39,164 nt of DNA from Bacillota bacterium (GTDB taxonomy: Bacteria; Bacillota; Clostridia; Clostridiales; Clostridiaceae). The translations under genes were made by a program, and so were the position numbers. The first letter of the stretch is position 1. The number at the start of each line of letters is the position of its first letter. Location of the stretch: NCBI GenBank assembly GCA_023445445.1, contig JAEXLD010000076.1, forward strand, positions 1 to 39,164, given 5' to 3'. Below the pieces are notes generated by a model, which saw only the letters and a list, made by a program, of their open reading frames with translations, was not told the DNA's origin and ran no database searches. Below, piece after piece: positions 7,122 to 14,490 of this stretch.

Positions 7122-8180
7122 ATGAATATAAAACCATTAAGAATAGGAGATTTAGTAGCTAAACTACCTATAATTCAAGGGGGCATGGGTGTTGGTGTTT
7201 CTCTATCAAACCTTGCTGGAAATGTTGCAAAACATGGAGCAATAGGTGTAGTATCAGCTGCTCATCCAGGATATCTTGAAGAAGATTTTGAAAATAATAC
7301 ATTGGCAGCTAACATAAGGGGCTTAACTAAACATATAAAAAAAGCTAAGGAAATAAGCAATAACGGAATAATTGCTGTTAATGTTATGGTTGCAATGAAT
7401 AACTATATTGAACATGTAAAAACTGCTATAGAAGCAGGAGCAGATATGATAATTTCAGGTGCAGGATTACCCTTAAACTTACCAGAAATAACAAAGGGTA
7501 GCTCAATAAAAATAGCTCCAATTGTCTCTTCTTCTAAAGCTGCACGAATAGTGCTGTCTTATTGGAAAAAACATTTTAATAAAACAGCTGATGCAGTAAT
7601 AGTTGAAGGGCCTCTTGCTGGAGGACATCTAGGTTTTAAAAAAGATAAGTTAGATGATGAAACAAATACTTTTGCTAAAAATGTCCAAAGTGTAATAGAG
7701 GAAGTAAACAACTTTGAAATAGAATTCAATAAAAAAATACCAATTGTAGTTGCTGGAGGAGTCTTTACTCATGAGGATATGATGAAATATTTAAATCTTG
7801 GTGCTAGTGGTGTTCAAGTCGCAACTCAATTTGTTGCAACTCATGAATGTGATGCTCATATAAACTTTAAAAATGCCTTTGTAAATTGTAAAAAAGAAGA
7901 TATAGAGCTTACAATAAGCCCAGTTGGCATGCCTGGGAGAGCAATTAGAAACAAGCTAACAGAAACCTTAAAAACTCAAAAAGTAAAAATAACAAAATGT
8001 TATAATTGCCTAATTCCATGTAATCCTGCGAGTACACCTTATTGCATTAGCTCAGCATTAATAAAAGCTGTTAAAGGAGATGTGGAGAATGGATTAGTAT
8101 TTTGTGGAGCAAATGCATATAGAATAAATAAAATATCTTCTGTTAAAGAAATACTTAACAAGCTTATGAATATAAAATAA
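7122..8180 (+). CDS. FabX-like FMN enzyme of the nitronate monooxygenase/FabK family with a four-Cys cluster
   Basis: The 352-residue TIM-barrel flavoprotein starts with LRIGDLVAKLPIIQGGMGVGVS. It carries VEGPLAGGHLGF with His169 at the position of the FabK/FabX catalytic histidine. Unlike FabK it ends with a cysteine cluster, C293-x2-C296-x3-C300-x7-C308, followed by FCGANAYRINKI. From memory this closely resembles Helicobacter pylori FabX (SPVG-P-RAI, CxxCxxxC then YCI, TGANGYR). FabX is an FMN and 4Fe-4S enzyme that dehydrogenates and isomerises decanoyl-ACP to make unsaturated fatty acids. The gene is divergent from the FAS operon and has its own FabT-type operator. Databases usually label such proteins nitronate monooxygenase. 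The family is certain; the FabX role is inference. Confidence 0.8.
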   Translation: MNIKPLRIGDLVAKLPIIQGGMGVGVSLSNLAGNVAKHGAIGVVSAAHPGYLEEDFENNTLAANIRGLTKHIKKAKEISNNGIIAVNVMVAMNNYIEHVKTAIEAGADMIISGAGLPLNLPEITKGSSIKIAPIVSSSKAARIVLSYWKKHFNKTADAVIVEGPLAGGHLGFKKDKLDDETNTFAKNVQSVIEEVNNFEIEFNKKIPIVVAGGVFTHEDMMKYLNLGASGVQVATQFVATHECDAHINFKNAFVNCKKEDIELTISPVGMPGRAIRNKLTETLKTQKVKITKCYNCLIPCNPASTPYCISSALIKAVKGDVENGLVFCGANAYRINKISSVKEILNKLMNIK

Positions 8181-8213
8181 GTCTTATTCCTTTAACAAAC
8201 TTCTAAATAAAAA

Positions 8214-8265
8214 AATGTAAAATTATTTAGGTTGTTGGTACAAACTTTCTAAATAATTTTACATT
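8214..8265. terminator. Bidirectional terminator, related to the AATGTARA repeats
   Basis: A perfect 17-base stem (8214-8230 with 8249-8265) encloses an 18-base loop between two convergent genes. It is flanked by an A-run on the left and a T-rich stretch on the right, so it can serve both strands. The stem begins AATGTAAAAT, and the loop and right arm (TTGGTACAAA followed by AATAATTTTACATT) resemble part of the repeat at 14420-14457. Confidence 0.75.
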
Positions 8266-8295
8266 TATTGTTTATTTTATATACGCTAAATATTT

Positions 8296-9168
8296 TTAAA
8301 AATTATTTATATTATACATATTTTTAAAATCATTTGGCGATAATCCATACTCTTTTTTAAAGGCTCTATAAAAGCTTGAATAATCCTTAAATCCAAACAT
8401 TAAGTAAGCTTCACCAATGGTAATATTACTTAAAATAGCATTTTTACATTCTTCTAATCTTTTCTTAGTAATATATTTATGAATAGAAATGCCTGTGTTC
8501 TTCTTAAATAAATGACATACATAATATTTACTTAAGTAAAATTCATTTGCTATTCTTTCTAAAGGTAACTCTTCATCTAAATGTTCTTCTATATAATTAA
8601 TAATATTTTGATATAAGTTTAAATCACCTTTTTGTAAATATAAATTATTTTCCTCATAAACAATTCTATTTAAGTATAATAATAAATCATTTACAGAAAT
8701 TGATATCTTAGTATCTCTTCCAAATCTATTAGAATTCATCTCTTCTATTAATTGGAATACTTTAGATTGAATTGTATTAAAAATAATTACATCATTATGA
8801 AAAATGTATTTCTTTTTTTCTTTCACAAAATTTATTAAGTATCCATAATCCTTTGAAATCCCTAATAACTTATTGAAATATTCTTCACTTATCCAAAATA
8901 CAAATCTACTATATAAATTCTTACCATTAATAATTGGATAATGATTCACCTTAGGGGGAATTAAAATCATATCTCCTCTTTGTAATTTATATTTATTCTT
9001 ATCAATAACAATTTCTATATCACCTTCTAAAAATAAATAAAATTCATAATAATTATGGTTATGTAACTCTACTTTAGATGGATTAGAATCACTATAATAA
9101 TATAATTCAAAGTCCTTCGAAAACATAAACTGTCTTTTTGTAAACTCAGTTTTTAAATTCTTTTTCAT
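8296..9168 (-). CDS. AraC-family transcriptional regulator, probable hexuronate regulator
   Basis: The 290-residue protein has an N-terminal cupin-like sensing domain (VELHNHNYYEFYLFLEGDIEIVIDKNKY and GDMILIPPKVNHYP at about residues 34-79). It ends with a two-helix-turn-helix AraC DNA-binding domain at about 190-285 (LPLERIANEFYLSKYYVCHLFKKNTGIS, then FGFKDYSSFYRAFKKEYGLSPNDFK). It is transcribed away from uxuA with 133 bases between the start codons. By position it is the likely activator of the uxuA-uxuB-uxaC operon, responding to a sugar acid or sugar; the ligand cannot be read from the sequence. The start has a GGAGGGA ribosome binding site. Confidence 0.88.
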   Translation of the reverse strand: MKKNLKTEFTKRQFMFSKDFELYYYSDSNPSKVELHNHNYYEFYLFLEGDIEIVIDKNKYKLQRGDMILIPPKVNHYPIINGKNLYSRFVFWISEEYFNKLLGISKDYGYLINFVKEKKKYIFHNDVIIFNTIQSKVFQLIEEMNSNRFGRDTKISISVNDLLLYLNRIVYEENNLYLQKGDLNLYQNIINYIEEHLDEELPLERIANEFYLSKYYVCHLFKKNTGISIHKYITKKRLEECKNAILSNITIGEAYLMFGFKDYSSFYRAFKKEYGLSPNDFKNMYNINNF

Positions 9169-9301
9169 AATTCCCTCCTTTCATTAAAATTACCATAATA
9201 AAGCAACTTTTACAATGTTAATGACAACAGATTCAATTGGCTTTCTTTATAGGATATTTAATAATAAAAATAATTAAATGTATTTTAAAGGAGGATTTAT
9301 T

Positions 9302-10369
9302 ATGGAAATGACCTTAAGATGGTTTGGCTCAAAATTTGATACAGTTACATTAAAGCAAATCAGGCAAATTCCTGGTGTTACTGGAGTTATAACAACTCTA
9401 TATGACACCCTTCCAGGAGAAGTATGGAGCAGAGAGCGCATTAGTGATTTTAAAAGAGAAATTGAATCCAATGGTCTTCATATTGCTGGAATTGAAAGTG
9501 TTAATATTCATGATGCAATTAAACTTGGATCTAAAGATAGGGATATTTATATTGATAATTATATAAAAACCCTTGAAAACCTAGGAAAAGAAGATATACA
9601 TCTAGTATGCTATAACTTTATGCCTGTCTTTGACTGGACTCGTACTGAACTTGCTAGAGTTAGAAGTGATGGCTCAACAGTTCTTGCTTATAATCAAGAT
9701 GTTATCGATTCATTAAATCCAGAAGATATGTTTACTCACATTTCTGGAGATTCAAATGGAGCAGTTCTTCCTGGATGGGAACCTGAACGAATGTCAAAAA
9801 TTAAAGATTTATTTGAATTATACAAAGAGATAGATGAAGAAAAGCTCTTTGAAAATCTAGAATATTTTTTAAAGAAAATTATGCCTGTATGTAATAAATA
9901 TAATATTAATATGGCAATACATCCAGATGATCCTGCCTGGAGAGTATTTGGTTTACCTCGTATTATCATTAATAAAGAAAATATTTTACGTGTTTTAAAT
10001 ACTGTAAATGATCCACATAATGGTGTTACTTTCTGTTCTGGATCCTATGGAACTAATCCTAAAAATGATTTACCTGATATAATTCGTTCCCTAAAAGGAA
10101 GAATACATTTTGCCCATGTTAGAAATTTAAGATTTAATTCACCAACTGATTTTGAAGAAGCCTCACACCTGTCTTCTGATGGATCCTTTGATATGTATGA
10201 AATAATGAAGGCTTTATATGAAATCGGATTTAATGGTCCAATTCGCCCAGATCATGGTCGAATGATATGGGATGAAGTTGCTATGCCTGGATATGGTCTA
10301 TATGATAGAGCTCTTGGTGCTACTTATTTAAATGGTTTATTAGAAGCTATTATAAAAGGAGACAAATAG
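9302..10369 (+). CDS. uxuA: Mannonate dehydratase UxuA
   Basis: UxuA dehydrates D-mannonate to 2-keto-3-deoxygluconate in glucuronate breakdown. The ATG at 9302 follows AAAGGAGG with seven bases between, giving 355 residues; the ATG at 9278 lies before that ribosome binding site and is rejected. The N-terminus MEMTLRWFGSKFDTVTLKQIRQIPGVTGV, the metal-site segment MAIHPDDPAWRVFGLPRI and the C-terminal RPDHGRMIWDE are characteristic of this TIM-barrel family. It is the first gene of a three-gene operon; the next gene starts one base after the stop. Confidence 0.95.
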   Translation: MEMTLRWFGSKFDTVTLKQIRQIPGVTGVITTLYDTLPGEVWSRERISDFKREIESNGLHIAGIESVNIHDAIKLGSKDRDIYIDNYIKTLENLGKEDIHLVCYNFMPVFDWTRTELARVRSDGSTVLAYNQDVIDSLNPEDMFTHISGDSNGAVLPGWEPERMSKIKDLFELYKEIDEEKLFENLEYFLKKIMPVCNKYNINMAIHPDDPAWRVFGLPRIIINKENILRVLNTVNDPHNGVTFCSGSYGTNPKNDLPDIIRSLKGRIHFAHVRNLRFNSPTDFEEASHLSSDGSFDMYEIMKALYEIGFNGPIRPDHGRMIWDEVAMPGYGLYDRALGATYLNGLLEAIIKGDK

Positions 10370-10370
10370 T

Positions 10371-11981
10371 ATGAAAATAACTGAGAATTCACTATCTAAT
10401 AGTGAGTATTTAAAAAAACTAGGTTATGACCTTCCTAATTATGATAGACGTAAAATTATAAAAAATACAAAAGAAAATCCTAAATGGATTCATTTTGGTG
10501 CAGGTAATATATTTCGTGCTTTTCAAGCTAATATTATTCAAAAGCTTTTAAATGAAAATATTGTTGATACAGGTATTATAATTGCTGAAGGTTATGATTA
10601 TGAAATTATAGAAAAAATTAATACTCCCCATGATAATTACAGCATTCTTGTTACCTTAAAATCAAATGGAAGTATCAATAAAACTATAATAGGTAGCATA
10701 ACTGAATCATTAATAGTAGATACAGAAAATAAAAGCTATTTTAATAGATTAAAAGAAATTTTTGAAGAAGATTCTCTTCAAATGGCAACTTTCACAATTA
10801 CAGAAAAGGGCTATAGCTTATCAGATGGAGAAGGTTCTACTCTTCCATCTATTTTAAATGATATAAAAAATGGTCCATCAAAGCCCGAAAGCTATATGGG
10901 AAAAATAGTTTCTCTTCTCTATACTCGTTACAAATCAGGAGAAAAACCAATAGCTATGATAAGTATGGACAATTGCTCAAGGAATGGAAGCATATTTCAT
11001 AGTTCTGTATTAGAATTAGCTAATAAATGGCTTGAAGGTAACTTTGTTGAAAAAGAATTTATTAATTATATTAATAATGAAGATAAGGTATCTTTTCCAT
11101 GGACTATGATTGATAAGATAACACCACGTCCATCTTCTTATATAGAATCCATTCTAAAAGAAGATGGATTAGAAGAAATTTCACCTATAGTAACAACAAA
11201 AAATACCTTTATAGCCCCTTTTGTTAATGCTGAAGAATGTGAATACTTAGTGATAGAGGATAATTTCCCAAACGGCCGTCCACCATTAGAAAAGGCTGGT
11301 GTTATATTTACTACAAGAGATAATGTAGAAAAAATAGAGAAAATGAAAGTTTGTACTTGTTTAAATCCCCTTCATACATCTCTTGCTATCTTTGGATGCC
11401 TTCTTAATTATCAGTCAATTTCAAAGGAAATGGAGGATAATCATTTAAGGAAATTAGTTGAAGCCATTGGCTATAAAGAAGGTCTTCCTGTAGTAGTAAA
11501 TCCAGGTATACTAAATCCAAAGGATTTTATTGATACAGTATTAAATGAACGACTTCCAAATCCATTTATTCCTGATACCCCACAACGAATAGCTACAGAT
11601 ACTTCTCAAAAGTTATCAATTCGTTTTGGTGAAACCATAAAGGCTTATAATAATTCTAAAAATTTAAAGGTTTCTGATTTAAAGTTTATTCCTCTTGTAT
11701 TTGCTGGATGGCTTCGTTACCTTATGGCTATAGATGATAATGGAAACGCTTTTGAGTTAAGTCCAGATCCAATGTTAAAATCATTAACTTCAGTTATGTC
11801 TACCATTAGGATTGGTGATAATAAAAACTTTGAAGAAATATTAGAACCTATCCTTCAAGACAATAAAACTTTTGGATTAAATCTATATAAAGTAAATATG
11901 GCTTCTACCGTTTGTAATTATTTTAGAGAAATGATATCTGAAATAGGTGCAGTAAAAAAAACCTTAGAAAAATACCTATAA
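10371..11981 (+). CDS. uxuB: Fructuronate reductase / D-mannonate oxidoreductase (mannitol dehydrogenase family)
   Basis: This enzyme interconverts D-fructuronate and D-mannonate with NAD(H), linking UxaC and UxuA. The 536-residue protein belongs to the long-chain mannitol dehydrogenase family: the N-terminal Rossmann motif WIHFGAGNIFRAFQANI is at about residues 39-55, and the catalytic-domain segment KVCTCLNPLHTSLAIFG carries the Lys...Asn-x2-His pattern. It lies between uxuA and uxaC, which makes fructuronate reductase much more likely than tagaturonate reductase or mannitol dehydrogenase. The ATG is one base past the uxuA stop, and its ribosome binding site AAAGGAG is inside the uxuA 3' end. 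Confidence 0.92.
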   Translation: MKITENSLSNSEYLKKLGYDLPNYDRRKIIKNTKENPKWIHFGAGNIFRAFQANIIQKLLNENIVDTGIIIAEGYDYEIIEKINTPHDNYSILVTLKSNGSINKTIIGSITESLIVDTENKSYFNRLKEIFEEDSLQMATFTITEKGYSLSDGEGSTLPSILNDIKNGPSKPESYMGKIVSLLYTRYKSGEKPIAMISMDNCSRNGSIFHSSVLELANKWLEGNFVEKEFINYINNEDKVSFPWTMIDKITPRPSSYIESILKEDGLEEISPIVTTKNTFIAPFVNAEECEYLVIEDNFPNGRPPLEKAGVIFTTRDNVEKIEKMKVCTCLNPLHTSLAIFGCLLNYQSISKEMEDNHLRKLVEAIGYKEGLPVVVNPGILNPKDFIDTVLNERLPNPFIPDTPQRIATDTSQKLSIRFGETIKAYNNSKNLKVSDLKFIPLVFAGWLRYLMAIDDNGNAFELSPDPMLKSLTSVMSTIRIGDNKNFEEILEPILQDNKTFGLNLYKVNMASTVCNYFREMISEIGAVKKTLEKYL

Positions 11982-11991
11982 GGAGGTTATT

Positions 11992-13395
11992 ATGAAAGCT
12001 TTTATTAATGATGATTTTCTATTAAAAACTGAAACTTCAAAAATATTATATAATAACTTTGGCTGTAAAATGCCAATTAATGATTTTCATAACCACTTAA
12101 GCCCAAAGGATATATATGAAGATAAAATATATAAAAATATTACTGAAGTTTGGCTTGCTGAAGACCATTATAAATGGCGTGCTATGCGTGCATATGGAAT
12201 CAATGAGGATTATATAACTGGTAATACTCCTGACTATGATAAATTTATAGCCTGGTCAGAAACTGTAGAAAATTTAATTGGAAACCCTTTATATCATTGG
12301 ACACATCTAGAGCTTAAGAATTATTTTGGAATTGATACCTCATTATCCCCTAATAATGCCTCAACAGTATGGGATGAATGTAATAAAAAATTAAATTCTA
12401 AAAAATATTCAGTTCGTAATCTTCTTAAGATGCAAAATATAGAAGCTCTATGTACTACAGATGATCCTATTGATAGCTTAGAATATCATAAGAAACTTAA
12501 AGATGAAAAATTCCAAATAAAAGTTTTACCAACTTTTCGCCCTGATAGGGTAATAGATATTGAAAAGGAAGATTTTAATATATATATAAAAAAACTAAGT
12601 GATGTAACTGAAAAAGAAATAAGTGATATTTATAATTTAATTGATGCTATAAAAAAGAGACTTTTATATTTCATAGAAAATGGGTGCTTTATAAGTGATC
12701 ATAGTATAGAAGGAGATTTTTCTGTATTAACTACAGAAAAGGAAGCTAATACTATTTTTCGAAATAATCTTTCTGGAATAAGGCTAACCCCTCTTGAAAT
12801 TTCTAAATATAGAGGTTTCCTATTAAAAGAACTTGGATATGAATATGCTAAGCATAATATAGCTATGCAATTGCATATTGGTGCTTTAAGAGATAATTCT
12901 ACTCGAATATTAAAAATGGTGGGTGCTAATTCAGGAATTGATAGTATTAATGATTTTAATTATGCTAAATCTCTTAGTGAGTTATTAAACTCTCTAGACT
13001 CTACTAACGAACTTCCTAAAACAATATTATATTGTTTAAATCCAAGAGACTTAGAAATGCTTTCTACAATGTGTGGCAATTTTCAAAGTAATAATAAAGG
13101 TATTAAGGGAAAAGTTCAATTAGGAGCTCCATGGTGGTTTTCAGATAATAAATTAGGAATTGAAAATCATATAGATATATTATCTTCTACAGGAATTTTC
13201 TCTACTTTTATTGGAATGGTTACTGATTCTAGGAGTTTTCTATCTTTCCCAAGACATGAATACTTTAGAAGGATTTTATGTAATAAAATAGGAGAGCTTA
13301 TAGATAATGGAGAATATCCAGCTGATTTTCATTACCTTGGAAAACTAATAGAAAATATTTGTTACTATAATTCAAAAAACTACTTTAATATATAA
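11992..13395 (+). CDS. uxaC: Glucuronate (uronate) isomerase UxaC
   Basis: UxaC isomerises D-glucuronate to D-fructuronate (or galacturonate to tagaturonate), the entry step of the pathway. The 467 residues match the family. The amidohydrolase-type metal motif DFHNHLSP (His33 and His35) is near the N-terminus; other family segments are TTDDPIDSLEYH, QLHIGALRDNS, GAPWWFSDNK and SRSFLSFPRHEYFRRILC. AAGGAGG precedes the ATG, ten bases after uxuB. With uxuA and uxuB it gives isomerase, reductase and dehydratase for glucuronate to KDG. The KDG kinase and aldolase are not in the window. Confidence 0.95.
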   Translation: MKAFINDDFLLKTETSKILYNNFGCKMPINDFHNHLSPKDIYEDKIYKNITEVWLAEDHYKWRAMRAYGINEDYITGNTPDYDKFIAWSETVENLIGNPLYHWTHLELKNYFGIDTSLSPNNASTVWDECNKKLNSKKYSVRNLLKMQNIEALCTTDDPIDSLEYHKKLKDEKFQIKVLPTFRPDRVIDIEKEDFNIYIKKLSDVTEKEISDIYNLIDAIKKRLLYFIENGCFISDHSIEGDFSVLTTEKEANTIFRNNLSGIRLTPLEISKYRGFLLKELGYEYAKHNIAMQLHIGALRDNSTRILKMVGANSGIDSINDFNYAKSLSELLNSLDSTNELPKTILYCLNPRDLEMLSTMCGNFQSNNKGIKGKVQLGAPWWFSDNKLGIENHIDILSSTGIFSTFIGMVTDSRSFLSFPRHEYFRRILCNKIGELIDNGEYPADFHYLGKLIENICYYNSKNYFNI

Positions 13396-13477
13396 GCTTT
13401 AACCATTTCCATATATTTACTCCAATAATATAATTTTATATAATTATAATATATTCAATATTATGGAGGATAATTAT

Positions 13478-14308
13478 ATGGCCTATGTGGATAGAAAGCC
13501 TATAAAAAGAAGTGCTCTTAGATTATTTATTGGAAAAGCTTATTATAGAAGTAAAAAATATATACAATGGTATTTTTCAAATAAATCTTACAGTAGAAAA
13601 ATTAGCAATGAACAATTCAACTACTTAGTATTTACACATAAAACTCCCCTTTATAGAAAATTGAAAGATGTGGATATGTATTTACAAAGAAATAAAGTTG
13701 AAAACTTAAAGCTAGCTTTAAAAAAGCTAAATGGATTAGAAATTAATCCTGGTGAATACTTCTCTTACTGGAAGTCTATAGGAAAGCCAAGTTATAAAAA
13801 AGGGTATAAAGAGGGGCTTATACTATGTCCTAATGGTAGATTTAAACCTGGAATTGGTGGAGGCCTTTGCCAATTATCAAATCTCATTTATTGGATGGCC
13901 CTTCATACACCTTTAACTATAACAGAAAGATATAGACATAGCCATGATGTATTTCCAGATATAAAAAGAACTCAACCCTTTGGCTCAGGAGCTACTTGTT
14001 TTTATAATTATTTAGATTTAGAAATTAAAAATACTACTAATACTAAATATCAGCTTATCCTCTTTGTTACTGATAAATATTTAGTTGGTGAAAGGAGATC
14101 TACAGAACCCTGTAACTATAGATATGAAATTTATGAAAAAGAACACTCCATGACTCCTGGCTTCTTTGGTCATTATATTAGAAATAATGTTATTTATAGA
14201 AAAGTGTACAACCTTCATAATGAATTATTAAATGATGAATACATTTGTGAAAACCATGCTATTATGATGTACCAACCTTACCTTAGTAATGTAAAATCAA
14301 GAATGTAG
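13478..14308 (+). CDS. VanW family protein
   Basis: The 276-residue protein contains the VanW domain: LEINPGEYFSYWKSIGKPSYKKGYKEG, then PGIGGGLCQLSNLIYWMALHTPL, RYRHSHDVFPD and GSGATCFYNYLDLEIKN. VanW was named from a vancomycin resistance cluster, but it is not required for that resistance and its biochemical role is unknown; no van ligase genes are nearby. The ATG at 13478 follows TGGAGGA at a normal distance; the upstream ATG at 13463 overlaps that ribosome binding site and is rejected. There is no signal peptide. The stop codon TAG falls inside an AATGTAGAATGTAGAA repeat, so the last residues may derive from the repeat element. It follows uxaC by 82 bases and probably has its own promoter. 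Confidence 0.88.
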   Translation: MAYVDRKPIKRSALRLFIGKAYYRSKKYIQWYFSNKSYSRKISNEQFNYLVFTHKTPLYRKLKDVDMYLQRNKVENLKLALKKLNGLEINPGEYFSYWKSIGKPSYKKGYKEGLILCPNGRFKPGIGGGLCQLSNLIYWMALHTPLTITERYRHSHDVFPDIKRTQPFGSGATCFYNYLDLEIKNTTNTKYQLILFVTDKYLVGERRSTEPCNYRYEIYEKEHSMTPGFFGHYIRNNVIYRKVYNLHNELLNDEYICENHAIMMYQPYLSNVKSRM

Positions 14309-14472
14309 AATGTAGAATTAAGGAAAAAACTCCTTTCGGAGTTTTAGGAAATAAAAGAATGAAGAAATTAAAAAATCCATATAAAAAAACTCCTAAGGAG
14401 TTTTTTTATTTTGCGTAATTTGGTACAAATTACTTCAATAATTTTTCATTTTACATTCTTCATTCTGCATTT
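14289..14472. repeat. AATGTARA-bordered intergenic repeat element, copy 1
   Basis: Left border: AATGTAAAAT at 14289 and AATGTAGAATGTAGAATT at 14302-14319. Right border, read on the minus strand: AATGCAGAATGAAGAATG and TAAAATGAAAAATT (14441-14472). The inverted borders enclose three hairpins: 14326-14345 (AAAACTCC/GGAGTTTT), 14383-14407, and 14415-14433 (GTAATTT/AAATTAC around GGTAC). It fills a gap between converging genes, overlaps the vanW stop codon and encodes no protein. It looks like a small non-autonomous (MITE- or REP-like) element; the exact ends are uncertain. Confidence 0.6.
14383..14407. terminator. Bidirectional terminator between vanW and the oleate hydratase gene
   Basis: AAAAAAACTCCT pairs with AGGAGTTTTTTT across a one-base centre, giving T-runs for both strands. 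It lies inside the repeat element and should end the vanW transcript and, from the other side, the oleate hydratase transcript. A small hairpin at 14473-14494 (ATAAGCT/AGCTTAT) lies at the oleate hydratase stop. Confidence 0.75.
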
Positions 14473-14490
14473 ATAAGCTACCAATGCAGC

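Noticed and set aside
9169..9301. CcpA (cre) site or AraC half-sites in the uxuA-araC gap
   Set aside because: I found no match to the cre consensus with its central CG and no convincing direct repeats; the promoter for uxuA is also not clear enough to call.
13478..14308. Vancomycin resistance locus because of the VanW homologue
   Set aside because: No vanA/B ligase, vanH, vanX or vanRS genes are near, and VanW homologues are common in clostridia without resistance.
14289..14472. Insertion sequence between vanW and the oleate hydratase gene
   Set aside because: There is no transposase reading frame and the element is under 200 bases, so at most it is a non-autonomous repeat.
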